Below, in pieces: positions 11,300 to 26,497 of a DNA stretch of 64,000 bases. Source of the DNA: Tridacna crocea. Taxonomy: Eukaryota; Mollusca; Bivalvia; Cardiida; Cardiidae. The translations under genes were made by a program, and so were the position numbers. The notes under the pieces are model-generated. The model had not been told where the DNA came from. It did no database searches and saw nothing but the letters and a program-made list of their open reading frames with translations. The stretch is from positions 57,742,001 through 57,806,000 of the forward strand of contig OX031057.1 in assembly GCA_943736015.1 (NCBI GenBank), given 5' to 3'. Position 1 is the stretch's first letter. Each line of letters begins with the position of its first letter.

Positions 11300-13201
11300 A
11301 TGTATACTCTCCTGATTGAATTGTCTCTATTTCGGAATGACAAAATTAGTCACACAAACGACCGAAGCGAGAAAGTGAATGCGAAACCCAGATTTACGCT
11401 TAACTGCATGTACCAAAATGCCATATATCATTGGGTCTTCATCACAATCCATTTCCGAGCCTATCATTGTTTTCCCGTTTAAGCGGTTGAAGCATGTCAT
11501 CGCGAGCAGAAGTATTATCATGTCGGTTCGGGATATCTTCCCAGCCAATGCTTGGTAAGCCGTATGCGTTGGGGTAAGACAAAGAAGCCAATGAATATAA
11601 ATCAAAGTAGACAAGTAGAGATACTGTGTTATGAGATGGGAAATAACCCTTGCAACTCTGATTGCAGACTACACTTCTCCAGTAAGAGTTACTGTTCCTG
11701 ACCCCTTTACAGCTTATAGCAAACCACTTCTCATGTTCATTTACCTGGCTATCAGACCACCAAAACAGTGTAACAGAAGGAACATTTTCACACATTCAGA
11801 TTAATGTTTTGAATTTGAAATTTGTGTTTAATGTCTAGAGCTAAGGGAGGTTAAATGAACACAAAAACAAACGGGGGAATTAAAAAGGTAGTAGTTGCTC
11901 AGATTCCAAGCCTGTCCACCAGTAACTAAGACTAAAAGCATTTTGGGACCTGCCATCTGACCCACTGAGCCAGAGAAGCAGTTGATTTCAACCCAGAAAA
12001 TTGACCTACTTATATTTAGCCCCCCCTCCCCCCCCCCCTTTTGTTCCAAAACATAGAAGTAGTTCCATTTGAAAGTTAGATCAATGCCCATATGAAATTT
12101 TGATATCAAGCATATTTGTCACTCTGTTTCTTTCAGACAAAAATGGAAGGCTATGTTTAAAAGGTGTTTCTGGTGTTGGTATGATCGTATCTTGAAAATG
12201 AGAGCATGAATGTGTTATTTCTTTAGGAACTACTTTGCTTTTCATTGACCTAATTACGCATAACGGTCTGCTAGGAGTAAAAACCTGGTTTTAAATTAAC
12301 TTTGCCAGTGTATTTTAAGGCTTATATGTAATTCTTTTGAGAATGGCTGGCATGCAAAATCAACATGTATGCCAAAATAACACTGACACTGGCATTTCTT
12401 TGAGTAAAATGGGTGACAGAAGGTCGGGTTCTAAACCGATCGACCCGCACCCCCCACCCACCTGAGTTATTTATATCGATATGAAGGGTCTGTCTATTGT
12501 TCAGATCAGCTTCCTTGTCTCACACCCAACACTTTGGATGTATTGAGATGATCAAAGAAAACATGATGAAGAATCATGCCTAGCCTAATTAAATAAACCA
12601 GAGACCCCACTTATTTCAAAAGCAACTTGCAGCTGTTGCAAGAAAAAAATGAGCAAAGCAAACTTTAAGTGCCCTTTTCTCTACATGAAGTTGTTTAAAA
12701 CAGCAAGAAAAATACTTTGGGGTTGTACTGATGGCATGTTTTGACAGGAAAGATGTTGCAGAAAACAGATAAATCACTAATTAATAGATCTAGATAAAAA
12801 GAACATGAATAATAAAGAAAGAAAATCATGAGTTTTCTTAAGTGCAGGATGGGGGAAAAATTGCTCAGTGTTGCTTTAAGATAGCCTCATATGTTTAAAG
12901 GAGTTGTCAATTAATTTTGCTTGGTAAAGTGGAAAACCAAAAAAAGGGCTCGTTACGTTGCACTTTGCCAGGCTAAAGCGGGCAAAATGTTGCGAATTTA
13001 CATTTTGTCTTTTCGTGCCCCAACGACATACAGTCAGAAAGCACGCAATGACTAAATGTAGAGTAGAAACTGTGATAATTTTGAAAAATGACCCTGTGAT
13101 CTATGGCACTTACGCAGACGTGAAAACATGAATTCAACAAGAGGCACTAATAATGCTGTTTTTCTTGATTACTTGGTGGGAAAAAAAACACTGGAAAATA
13201 C
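11300..13201 (+). repeat. Unit U6 (1902 bp)
   Basis: GAACATTTT allele (C at 11783). The C tract is the longest in the window, C7-T-C11. It carries the C allele of AGCCTC (12888), the only such unit inside the otherwise G-allele block U4-U25. Confidence 0.98.
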
Positions 13202-15100
13202 ATGTATACTCTCCTGATTGAATTGTCTCTATTTCGGAATGACAAAATTAGTCACACAAACGACCGAAGCGAGAAAGTGAATGCGAAACCCAGATTTACG
13301 CTTAACTGCATGTACCAAAATGCCATATATCATTGGGTCTTCATCACAATCCATTTCCGAGCCTATCATTGTTTTCCCGTTTAAGCGGTTGAAGCATGTC
13401 ATCGCGAGCAGAAGTATTATCATGTCGGTTCGGGATATCTTCCCAGCCAATGCTTGGTAAGCCGTATGCGTTGGGGTAAGACAAAGAAGCCAATGAATAT
13501 AAATCAAAGTAGACAAGTAGAGATACTGTGTTATGAGATGGGAAATAACCCTTGCAACTCTGATTGCAGACTACACTTCTCCAGTAAGAGTTACTGTTCC
13601 TGACCCCTTTACAGCTTATAGCAAACCACTTCTCATGTTCATTTACCTGGCTATCAGACCACCAAAACAGTGTAACAGAAGGAAAATTTTCACACATTCA
13701 GATTAATGTTTTGAATTTGAAATTTGTGTTTAATGTCTAGAGCTAAGGGAGGTTAAATGAACACAAAAACAAACGGGGGAATTAAAAAGGTAGTAGTTGC
13801 TCAGATTCCAAGCCTGTCCACCAGTAACTAAGACTAAAAGCATTTTGGGACCTGCCATCTGACCCACTGAGCCAGAGAAGCAGTTGATTTCAACCCAGAA
13901 AATTGACCTACTTATATTTAGCCCCCCTCCCCCCCCCTTTTGTTCCAAAACATAGAAGTAGTTCCATTTGAAAGTTAGATCAATGCCCATATGAAATTTT
14001 GATATCAAGCATATTTGTCACTCTGTTTCTTTCAGACAAAAATGGAAGGCTATGTTTAAAAGGTGTTTCTGGTGTTGGTATGATCGTATCTTGAAAATGA
14101 GAGCATGAATGTGTTATTTCTTTAGGAACTACTTTGCTTTTCATTGACCTAATTACGCATAACGGTCTGCTAGGAGTAAAAACCTGGTTTTAAATTAACT
14201 TTGCCAGTGTATTTTAAGGCTTATATGTAATTCTTTTGAGAATGGCTGGCATGCAAAATCAACATGTATGCCAAAATAACACTGACACTGGCATTTCTTT
14301 GAGTAAAATGGGTGACAGAAGGTCGGGTTCTAAACCGATCGACCCGCACCCCCCACCCACCTGAGTTATTTATATCGATATGAAGGGTCTGTCTATTGTT
14401 CAGATCAGCTTCCTTGTCTCACACCCAACACTTTGGATGTATTGAGATGATCAAAGAAAACATGATGAAGAATCATGCCTAGCCTAATTAAATAAACCAG
14501 AGACCCCACTTATTTCAAAAGCAACTTGCAGCTGTTGCAAGAAAAAAATGAGCAAAGCAAACTTTAAGTGCCCTTTTCTCTACATGAAGTTGTTTAAAAC
14601 AGCAAGAAAAATACTTTGGGGTTGTACTGATGGCATGTTTTGACAGGAAAGATGTTGCAGAAAACAGATAAATCACTAATTAATAGATCTAGATAAAAAG
14701 AACATGAATAATAAAGAAAGAAAATCATGAGTTTTCTTAAGTGCAGGATGGGGGAAAAATTGCTCAGTGTTGCTTTAAGATAGCCTGATATGTTTAAAGG
14801 AGTTGTCAATTAATTTTGCTTGGTAAAGTGGAAAACCAAAAAAAGGGCTCGTTACGTTGCACTTTGCCAGGCTAAAGCGGGCAAAATGTTGCGAATTTAC
14901 ATTTTGTCTTTTCGTGCCCCAACGACATACAGTCAGAAAGCACGCAATGACTAAATGTAGAGTAGAAACTGTGATAATTTTGAAAAATGACCCTGTGATC
15001 TATGGCACTTACGCAGACGTGAAAACATGAATTCAACAAGAGGCACTAATAATGCTGTTTTTCTTGATTACTTGGTGGGAAAAAAAACACTGGAAAATAC
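13202..15100 (+). repeat. Unit U7 (1899 bp)
   Basis: GAAAATTTT, C9, G allele of AGCCTG. No private variant noticed. Confidence 0.98.
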
Positions 15101-17001
15101 ATGTATACTCTCCTGATTGAATTGTCTCTATTTCGGAATGACAAAATTAGTCACACAAACGACCGAAGCGAGAAAGTGAATGCGAAACCCAGATTTACGC
15201 TTAACTGCATGTACCAAAATGCCATATATCATTGGGTCTTCATCACAATCCATTTCCGAGCCTATCATTGTTTTCCCGTTTAAGCGGTTGAAGCATGTCA
15301 TCGCGAGCAGAAGTATTATCATGTCGGTTCGGGATATCTTCCCAGCCAATGCTTGGTAAGCCGTATGCGTTGGGGTAAGACAAAGAAGCCAATGAATATA
15401 AATCAAAGTAGACAAGTAGAGATACTGTGTTATGAGATGGGAAATAACCCTTGCAACTCTGATTGCAGACTACACTTCTCCAGTAAGAGTTACTGTTCCT
15501 GACCCCTTTACAGCTTATAGCAAACCACTTCTCATGTTCATTTACCTGGCTATCAGACCACCAAAACAGTGTAACAGAAGGAACATTTTCACACATTCAG
15601 ATTAATGTTTTGAATTTGAAATTTGTGTTTAATGTCTAGAGCTAAGGGAGGTTAAATGAACACAAAAACAAACGGGGGAATTAAAAAGGTAGTAGTTGCT
15701 CAGATTCCAAGCCTGTCCACCAGTAACTAAGACTAAAAGCATTTTGGGACCTGCCATCTGACCCACTGAGCCAGAGAAGCAGTTGATTTCAACCCAGAAA
15801 ATTGACCTACTTATATTTAGCCCCCCTCCCCCCCCCCCTTTTGTTCCAAAACATAGAAGTAGTTCCATTTGAAAGTTAGATCAATGCCCATATGAAATTT
15901 TGATATCAAGCATATTTGTCACTCTGTTTCTTTCAGACAAAAATGGAAGGCTATGTTTAAAAGGTGTTTCTGGTGTTGGTATGATCGTATCTTGAAAATG
16001 AGAGCATGAATGTGTTATTTCTTTAGGAACTACTTTGCTTTTCATTGACCTAATTACGCATAACGGTCTGCTAGGAGTAAAAACCTGGTTTTAAATTAAC
16101 TTTGCCAGTGTATTTTAAGGCTTATATGTAATTCTTTTGAGAATGGCTGGCATGCAAAATCAACATGTATGCCAAAATAACACTGACACTGGCATTTCTT
16201 TGAGTAAAATGGGTGACAGAAGGTCGGGTTCTAAACCGATCGACCCGCACCCCCCACCCACCTGAGTTATTTATATCGATATGAAGGGTCTGTCTATTGT
16301 TCAGATCAGCTTCCTTGTCTCACACCCAACACTTTGGATGTATTGAGATGATCAAAGAAAACATGATGAAGAATCATGCCTAGCCTAATTAAATAAACCA
16401 GAGACCCCACTTATTTCAAAAGCAACTTGCAGCTGTTGCAAGAAAAAAATGAGCAAAGCAAACTTTAAGTGCCCTTTTCTCTACATGAAGTTGTTTAAAA
16501 CAGCAAGAAAAATACTTTGGGGTTGTACTGATGGCATGTTTTGACAGGAAAGATGTTGCAGAAAACAGATAAATCACTAATTAATAGATCTAGATAAAAA
16601 GAACATGAATAATAAAGAAAGAAAATCATGAGTTTTCTTAAGTGCAGGATGGGGGAAAAATTGCTCAGTGTTGCTTTAAGATAGCCTGATATGTTTAAAG
16701 GAGTTGTCAATTAATTTTGCTTGGTAAAGTGGAAAACCAAAAAAAGGGCTCGTTACGTTGCACTTTGCCAGGCTAAAGCGGGCAAAATGTTGCGAATTTA
16801 CATTTTGTCTTTTCGTGCCCCAACGACATACAGTCAGAAAGCACGCAATGACTAAATGTAGAGTAGAAACTGTGATAATTTTGAAAAATGACCCTGTGAT
16901 CTATGGCACTTACGCAGACGTGAAAACATGAATTCAACAAGAGGCACTAATAATGCTGTTTTTCTTGATTACTTGGTGGGAAAAAAAACACTGGAAAATA
17001 C
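15101..17001 (+). repeat. Unit U8 (1901 bp)
   Basis: GAACATTTT allele (C at 15584), with a C11 tract as in U6. G allele of AGCCTG. Confidence 0.98.
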
Positions 17002-18900
17002 ATGTATACTCTCCTGATTGAATTGTCTCTATTTCGGAATGACAAAATTAGTCACACAAACGACCGAAGCGAGAAAGTGAATGCGAAACCCAGATTTACG
17101 CTTAACTGCATGTACCAAAATGCCATATATCATTGGGTCTTCATCACAATCCATTTCCGAGCCTATCATTGTTTTCCCGTTTAAGCGGTTGAAGCATGTC
17201 ATCGCGAGCAGAAGTATTATCATGTCGGTTCGGGATATCTTCCCAGCCAATGCTTGGTAAGCCGTATGCGTTGGGGTAAGACAAAGAAGCCAATGAATAT
17301 AAATCAAAGTAGACAAGTAGAGATACTGTGTTATGAGATGGGAAATAACCCTTGCAACTCTGATTGCAGACTACACTTCTCCAGTAAGAGTTACTGTTCC
17401 TGACCCCTTTACAGCTTATAGCAAACCACTTCTCATGTTCATTTACCTGGCTATCAGACCACCAAAACAGTGTAACAGAAGGAAAATTTTCACACATTCA
17501 GATTAATGTTTTGAATTTGAAATTTGTGTTTAATGTCTAGAGCTAAGGGAGGTTAAATGAACACAAAAACAAACGGGGGAATTAAAAAGGTAGTAGTTGC
17601 TCAGATTCCAAGCCTGTCCACCAGTAACTAAGACTAAAAGCATTTTGGGACCTGCCATCTGACCCACTGAGCCAGAGAAGCAGTTGATTTCAACCCAGAA
17701 AATTGACCTACTTATATTTAGCCCCCCTCCCCCCCCCTTTTGTTCCAAAACATAGAAGTAGTTCCATTTGAAAGTTAGATCAATGCCCATATGAAATTTT
17801 GATATCAAGCATATTTGTCACTCTGTTTCTTTCAGACAAAAATGGAAGGCTATGTTTAAAAGGTGTTTCTGGTGTTGGTATGATCGTATCTTGAAAATGA
17901 GAGCATGAATGTGTTATTTCTTTAGGAACTACTTTGCTTTTCATTGACCTAATTACGCATAACGGTCTGCTAGGAGTAAAAACCTGGTTTTAAATTAACT
18001 TTGCCAGTGTATTTTAAGGCTTATATGTAATTCTTTTGAGAATGGCTGGCATGCAAAATCAACATGTATGCCAAAATAACACTGACACTGGCATTTCTTT
18101 GAGTAAAATGGGTGACAGAAGGTCGGGTTCTAAACCGATCGACCCGCACCCCCCACCCACCTGAGTTATTTATATCGATATGAAGGGTCTGTCTATTGTT
18201 CAGATCAGCTTCCTTGTCTCACACCCAACACTTTGGATGTATTGAGATGATCAAAGAAAACATGATGAAGAATCATGCCTAGCCTAATTAAATAAACCAG
18301 AGACCCCACTTATTTCAAAAGCAACTTGCAGCTGTTGCAAGAAAAAAATGAGCAAAGCAAACTTTAAGTGCCCTTTTCTCTACATGAAGTTGTTTAAAAC
18401 AGCAAGAAAAATACTTTGGGGTTGTACTGATGGCATGTTTTGACAGGAAAGATGTTGCAGAAAACAGATAAATCACTAATTAATAGATCTAGATAAAAAG
18501 AACATGAATAATAAAGAAAGAAAATCATGAGTTTTCTTAAGTGCAGGATGGGGGAAAAATTGCTCAGTGTTGCTTTAAGATAGCCTGATATGTTTAAAGG
18601 AGTTGTCAATTAATTTTGCTTGGTAAAGTGGAAAACCAAAAAAAGGGCTCGTTACGTTGCACTTTGCCAGGCTAAAGCGGGCAAAATGTTGCGAATTTAC
18701 ATTTTGTCTTTTCGTGCCCCAACGACATACAGTCAGAAAGCACGCAATGACTAAATGTAGAGTAGAAACTGTGATAATTTTGAAAAATGACCCTGTGATC
18801 TATGGCACTTACGCAGACGTGAAAACATGAATTCAACAAGAGGCACTAATAATGCTGTTTTTCTTGATTACTTGGTGGGAAAAAAAACACTGGAAAATAC
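17002..18900 (+). repeat. Unit U9 (1899 bp)
   Basis: GAAAATTTT, C9, G allele of AGCCTG. No private variant noticed; matches U7. Confidence 0.98.
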
Positions 18901-20799
18901 ATGTATACTCTCCTGATTGAATTGTCTCTATTTCGGAATGACAAAATTAGTCACACAAACGACCGAAGCGAGAAAGTGAATGCGAAACCCAGATTTACGC
19001 TTAACTGCATGTACCAAAATGCCATATATCATTGGGTCTTCATCACAATCCATTTCCGAGCCTATCATTGTTTTCCCGTTTAAGCGGTTGAAGCATGTCA
19101 TCGCGAGCAGAAGTATTATCATGTCGGTTCGGGATATCTTCCCAGCCAATGCTTGGTAAGCCGTATGCGTTGGGGTAAGACAAAGAAGCCAATGAATATA
19201 AATCAAAGTAGACAAGTAGAGATACTGTGTTATGAGATGGGAAATAACCCTTGCAACTCTGATTGCAGACTACACTTCTCCAGTAAGAGTTACTGTTCCT
19301 GACCCCTTTACAGCTTATAGCAAACCACTTCTCATGTTCATTTACCTGGCTATCAGACCACCAAAACAGTGTAACAGAAGGAAAATTTTCACACATTCAG
19401 ATTAATGTTTTGAATTTGAAATTTGTGTTTAATGTCTAGAGCTAAGGGAGGTTAAATGAACACAAAAACAAACGGGGGAATTAAAAAGGTAGTAGTTGCT
19501 CAGATTCCAAGCCTGTCCACCAGTAACTAAGACTAAAAGCATTTTGGGACCTGCCATCTGACCCACTGAGCCAGAGAAGCAGTTGATTTCAACCCAGAAA
19601 ATTGACCTACTTATATTTAGCCCCCCTCCCCCCCCCTTTTGTTCCAAAACATAGAAGTAGTTCCATTTGAAAGTTAGATCAATGCCCATATGAAATTTTG
19701 ATATCAAGCATATTTGTCACTCTGTTTCTTTCAGACAAAAATGGAAGGCTATGTTTAAAAGGTGTTTCTGGTGTTGGTATGATCGTATCTTGAAAATGAG
19801 AGCATGAATGTGTTATTTCTTTAGGAACTACTTTGCTTTTCATTGACCTAATTACGCATAACGGTCTGCTAGGAGTAAAAACCTGGTTTTAAATTAACTT
19901 TGCCAGTGTATTTTAAGGCTTATATGTAATTCTTTTGAGAATGGCTGGCATGCAAAATCAACATGTATGCCAAAATAACACTGACACTGGCATTTCTTTG
20001 AGTAAAATGGGTGACAGAAGGTCGGGTTCTAAACCGATCGACCCGCACCCCCCACCCACCTGAGTTATTTATATCGATATGAAGGGTCTGTCTATTGTTC
20101 AGATCAGCTTCCTTGTCTCACACCCAACACTTTGGATGTATTGAGATGATCAAAGAAAACATGATGAAGAATCATGCCTAGCCTAATTAAATAAACCAGA
20201 GACCCCACTTATTTCAAAAGCAACTTGCAGCTGTTGCAAGAAAAAAATGAGCAAAGCAAACTTTAAGTGCCCTTTTCTCTACATGAAGTTGTTTAAAACA
20301 GCAAGAAAAATACTTTGGGGTTGTACTGATGGCATGTTTTGACAGGAAAGATGTTGCAGAAAACAGATAAATCACTAATTAATAGATCTAGATAAAAAGA
20401 ACATGAATAATAAAGAAAGAAAATCATGAGTTTTCTTAAGTGCAGGATGGGGGAAAAATTGCTCAGTGTTGCTTTAAGATAGCCTGATATGTTTAAAGGA
20501 GTTGTCAATTAATTTTGCTTGGTAAAGTGGAAAACCAAAAAAAGGGCTCGTTACGTTGCACTTTGCCAGGCTAAAGCGGGCAAAATGTTGCGAATTTACA
20601 TTTTGTCTTTTCGTGCCCCAACGACATACAGTCAGAAAGCACGCAATGACTAAATGTAGAGTAGAAACTGTGATAATTTTGAAAAATGACCCTGTGATCT
20701 ATGGCACTTACGCAGACGTGAAAACATGAATTCAACAAGAGGCACTAATAATGCTGTTTTTCTTGATTACTTGGTGGGAAAAAAAACACTGGAAAATAC
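18901..20799 (+). repeat. Unit U10 (1899 bp)
   Basis: GAAAATTTT, C9, G allele of AGCCTG. No private variant noticed; appears the same as U7 and U9. Confidence 0.98.
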
Positions 20800-22698
20800 A
20801 TGTATACTCTCCTGATTGAATTGTCTCTATTTCGGAATGACAAAATTAGTCACACAAACGACCGAAGCGAGAAAGTGAATGCGAAACCCAGATTTACGCT
20901 TAACTGCATGTACCAAAATGCCATATATCATTGGGTCTTCATCACAATCCATTTCCGAGCCTATCATTGTTTTCCCGTTTAAGCGGTTGAAGCATGTCAT
21001 CGCGAGCAGAAGTATTATCATGTCGGTTCGGGATATCTTCCCAGCCAATGCTTGGTAAGCCGTATGCGTTGGGGTAAGACAAAGAAGCCAATGAATATAA
21101 ATCAAAGTAGACAAGTAGAGATACTGTGTTATGAGATGGGAAATAACCCTTGCAACTCTGATTGCAGACTACACTTCTCCAGTAAGAGTTACTGTTCCTG
21201 ACCCCTTTACAGCTTATAGCAAACCACTTCTCATGTTCATTTACCTGGCTATCAGACCACCAAAACAGTGTAACAGAAGGAACATTTTCACACATTCAGA
21301 TTAATGTTTTGAATTTGAAATTTGTGTTTAATGTCTAGAGCTAAGGGAGGTTAAATGAACACAAAAACAAACGGGGGAATTAAAAAGGTAGTAGTTGCTC
21401 AGATTCCAAGCCTGTCCACCAGTAACTAAGACTAAAAGCATTTTGGGACCTGCCATCTGACCCACTGAGCCAGAGAAGCAGTTGATTTCAACCCAGAAAA
21501 TTGACCTACTTATATTTAGCCCCCCTCCCCCCCCCTTTTGTTCCAAAACATAGAAGTAGTTCCATTTGAAAGTTAGATCAATGCCCATATGAAATTTTGA
21601 TATCAAGCATATTTGTCACTCTGTTTCTTTCAGACAAAAATGGAAGGCTATGTTTAAAAGGTGTTTCTGGTGTTGGTATGATCGTATCTTGAAAATGAGA
21701 GCATGAATGTGTTATTTCTTTAGGAACTACTTTGCTTTTCATTGACCTAATTACGCATAACGGTCTGCTAGGAGTAAAAACCTGGTTTTAAATTAACTTT
21801 GCCAGTGTATTTTAAGGCTTATATGTAATTCTTTTGAGAATGGCTGGCATGCAAAATCAACATGTATGCCAAAATAACACTGACACTGGCATTTCTTTGA
21901 GTAAAATGGGTGACAGAAGGTCGGGTTCTAAACCGATCGACCCGCACCCCCCACCCACCTGAGTTATTTATATCGATATGAAGGGTCTGTCTATTGTTCA
22001 GATCAGCTTCCTTGTCTCACACCCAACACTTTGGATGTATTGAGATGATCAAAGAAAACATGATGAAGAATCATGCCTAGCCTAATTAAATAAACCAGAG
22101 ACCCCACTTATTTCAAAAGCAACTTGCAGCTGTTGCAAGAAAAAAATGAGCAAAGCAAACTTTAAGTGCCCTTTTCTCTACATGAAGTTGTTTAAAACAG
22201 CAAGAAAAATACTTTGGGGTTGTACTGATGGCATGTTTTAACAGGAAAGATGTTGCAGAAAACAGATAAATCACTAATTAATAGATCTAGATAAAAAGAA
22301 CATGAATAATAAAGAAAGAAAATCATGAGTTTTCTTAAGTGCAGGATGGGGGAAAAATTGCTCAGTGTTGCTTTAAGATAGCCTGATATGTTTAAAGGAG
22401 TTGTCAATTAATTTTGCTTGGTAAAGTGGAAAACCAAAAAAAGGGCTCGTTACGTTGCACTTTGCCAGGCTAAAGCGGGCAAAATGTTGCGAATTTACAT
22501 TTTGTCTTTTCGTGCCCCAACGACATACAGTCAGAAAGCACGCAATGACTAAATGTAGAGTAGAAACTGTGATAATTTTGAAAAATGACCCTGTGATCTA
22601 TGGCACTTACGCAGACGTGAAAACATGAATTCAACAAGAGGCACTAATAATGCTGTTTTTCTTGATTACTTGGTGGGAAAAAAAACACTGGAAAATAC
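20800..22698 (+). repeat. Unit U11 (1899 bp)
   Basis: GAACATTTT allele (C at 21283), C9, and a private A at 22240 (GTTTTAACAGG). Confidence 0.98.
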
Positions 22699-24597
22699 AT
22701 GTATACTCTCCTGATTGAATTGTCTCTATTTCGGAATGACAAAATTAGTCACACAAACGACCGAAGCGAGAAAGTGAATGCGAAACCCAGATTTACGCTT
22801 AACTGCATGTACCAAAATGCCATATATCATTGGGTCTTCATCACAATCCATTTCCGAGCCTATCATTGTTTTCCCGTTTAAGCGGTTGAAGCATGTCATC
22901 GCGAGCAGAAGTATTATCATGTCGGTTCGGGATATCTTCCCAGCCAATGCTTGGTAAGCCGTATGCGTTGGGGTAAGACAAAGAAGCCAATGAATATAAA
23001 TCAAAGTAGACAAGTAGAGATACTGTGTTATGAGATGGGAAATAACCCTTGCAACTCTGATTGCAGACTACACTTCTCCAGTAAGAGTTACTGTTCCTGA
23101 CCCCTTTACAGCTTATAGCAAACCACTTCTCATGTTCATTTACCTGGCTATCAGACCACCAAAACAGTGTAACAGAAGGAAAATTTTCACACATTCAGAT
23201 TAATGTTTTGAATTTGAAATTTGTGTTTAATGTCTAGAGCTAAGGGAGGTTAAATGAACACAAAAACAAACGGGGGAATTAAAAAGGTAGTAGTTGCTCA
23301 GATTCCAAGCCTGTCCACCAGTAACTAAGACTAAAAGCATTTTGGGACCTGCCATCTGACCCACTGAGCCAGAGAAGCAGTTGATTTCAACCCAGAAAAT
23401 TGACCTACTTATATTTAGCCCCCCTCCCCCCCCCTTTTGTTCCAAAACATAGAAGTAGTTCCATTTGAAAGTTAGATCAATGCCCATATGAAATTTTGAT
23501 ATCAAGCATATTTGTCACTCTGTTTCTTTCAGACAAAAATGGAAGGCTATGTTTAAAAGGTGTTTCTGGTGTTGGTATGATCGTATCTTGAAAATGAGAG
23601 CATGAATGTGTTATTTCTTTAGGAACTACTTTGCTTTTCATTGACCTAATTACGCATAACGGTCTGCTAGGAGTAAAAACCTGGTTTTAAATTAACTTTG
23701 CCAGTGTATTTTAAGGCTTATATGTAATTCTTTTGAGAATGGCTGGCATGCAAAATCAACATGTATGCCAAAATAACACTGACACTGGCATTTCTTTGAG
23801 TAAAATGGGTGACAGAAGGTCGGGTTCTAAACCGATCGACCCGCACCCCCCACCCACCTGAGTTATTTATATCGATATGAAGGGTCTGTCTATTGTTCAG
23901 ATCAGCTTCCTTGTCTCACACCCAACACTTTGGATGTATTGAGATGATCAAAGAAAACATGATGAAGAATCATGCCTAGCCTAATTAAATAAACCAGAGA
24001 CCCCACTTATTTCAAAAGCAACTTGCAGCTGTTGCAAGAAAAAAATGAGCAAAGCAAACTTTAAGTGCCCTTTTCTCTACATGAAGTTGTTTAAAACAGC
24101 AAGAAAAATACTTTGGGGTTGTACTGATGGCATGTTTTGACAGGAAAGATGTTGCAGAAAACAGATAAATCACTAATTAATAGATCTAGATAAAAAGAAC
24201 ATGAATAATAAAGAAAGAAAATCATGAGTTTTCTTAAGTGCAGGATGGGGGAAAAATTGCTCAGTGTTGCTTTAAGATAGCCTGATATGTTTAAAGGAGT
24301 TGTCAATTAATTTTGCTTGGTAAAGTGGAAAACCAAAGAAAGGGCTCGTTACGTTGCACTTTGCCAGGCTAAAGCGGGCAAAATGTTGCGAATTTACATT
24401 TTGTCTTTTCGTGCCCCAACGACATACAGTCAGAAAGCACGCAATGACTAAATGTAGAGTAGAAACTGTGATAATTTTGAAAAATGACCCTGTGATCTAT
24501 GGCACTTACGCAGACGTGAAAACATGAATTCAACAAGAGGCACTAATAATGCTGTTTTTCTTGATTACTTGGTGGGAAAAAAAACACTGGAAAATAC
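22699..24597 (+). repeat. Unit U12 (1899 bp)
   Basis: GAAAATTTT, C9. First of three consecutive units with the CAAAGAAAG allele (G at 24338). Confidence 0.98.
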
Positions 24598-26497
24598 ATG
24601 TATACTCTCCTGATTGAATTGTCTCTATTTCGGAATGACAAAATTAGTCACACAAACGACCGAAGCGAGAAAGTGAATGCGAAACCCAGATTTACGCTTA
24701 ACTGCATGTACCAAAATGCCATATATCATTGGGTCTTCATCACAATCCATTTCCGAGCCTATCATTGTTTTCCCGTTTAAGCGGTTGAAGCATGTCATCG
24801 CGAGCAGAAGTATTATCATGTCGGTTCGGGATATCTTCCCAGCCAATGCTTGGTAAGCCGTATGCGTTGGGGTAAGACAAAGAAGCCAATGAATATAAAT
24901 CAAAGTAGACAAGTAGAGATACTGTGTTATGAGATGGGAAATAACCCTTGCAACTCTGATTGCAGACTACACTTCTCCAGTAAGAGTTACTGTTCCTGAC
25001 CCCTTTACAGCTTATAGCAAACCACTTCTCATGTTCATTTACCTGGCTATCAGACCACCAAAACAGTGTAACAGAAGGAACATTTTCACACATTCAGATT
25101 AATGTTTTGAATTTGAAATTTGTGTTTAATGTCTAGAGCTAAGGGAGGTTAAATGAACACAAAAACAAACGGGGGAATTAAAAAGGTAGTAGTTGCTCAG
25201 ATTCCAAGCCTGTCCACCAGTAACTAAGACTAAAAGCATTTTGGGACCTGCCATCTGACCCACTGAGCCAGAGAAGCAGTTGATTTCAACCCAGAAAATT
25301 GACCTACTTATATTTAGCCCCCCTCCCCCCCCCCTTTTGTTCCAAAACATAGAAGTAGTTCCATTTGAAAGTTAGATCAATGCCCATATGAAATTTTGAT
25401 ATCAAGCATATTTGTCACTCTGTTTCTTTCAGACAAAAATGGAAGGCTATGTTTAAAAGGTGTTTCTGGTGTTGGTATGATCGTATCTTGAAAATGAGAG
25501 CATGAATGTGTTATTTCTTTAGGAACTACTTTGCTTTTCATTGACCTAATTACGCATAACGGTCTGCTAGGAGTAAAAACCTGGTTTTAAATTAACTTTG
25601 CCAGTGTATTTTAAGGCTTATATGTAATTCTTTTGAGAATGGCTGGCATGCAAAATCAACATGTATGCCAAAATAACACTGACACTGGCATTTCTTTGAG
25701 TAAAATGGGTGACAGAAGGTCGGGTTCTAAACCGATCGACCCGCACCCCCCACCCACCTGAGTTATTTATATCGATATGAAGGGTCTGTCTATTGTTCAG
25801 ATCAGCTTCCTTGTCTCACACCCAACACTTTGGATGTATTGAGATGATCAAAGAAAACATGATGAAGAATCATGCCTAGCCTAATTAAATAAACCAGAGA
25901 CCCCACTTATTTCAAAAGCAACTTGCAGCTGTTGCAAGAAAAAAATGAGCAAAGCAAACTTTAAGTGCCCTTTTCTCTACATGAAGTTGTTTAAAACAGC
26001 AAGAAAAATACTTTGGGGTTGTACTGATGGCATGTTTTGACAGGAAAGATGTTGCAGAAAACAGATAAATCACTAATTAATAGATCTAGATAAAAAGAAC
26101 ATGAATAATAAAGAAAGAAAATCATGAGTTTTCTTAAGTGCAGGATGGGGGAAAAATTGCTCAGTGTTGCTTTAAGATAGCCTGATATGTTTAAAGGAGT
26201 TGTCAATTAATTTTGCTTGGTAAAGTGGAAAACCAAAGAAAGGGCTCGTTACGTTGCACTTTGCCAGGCTAAAGCGGGCAAAATGTTGCGAATTTACATT
26301 TTGTCTTTTCGTGCCCCAACGACATACAGTCAGAAAGCACGCAATGACTAAATGTAGAGTAGAAACTGTGATAATTTTGAAAAATGACCCTGTGATCTAT
26401 GGCACTTACGCAGACGTGAAAACATGAATTCAACAAGAGGCACTAATAATGCTGTTTTTCTTGATTACTTGGTGGGAAAAAAAACACTGGAAAATAC
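24598..26497 (+). repeat. Unit U13 (1900 bp)
   Basis: GAACATTTT allele (C at 25081), C10, CAAAGAAAG allele (G at 26238). Confidence 0.98.
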
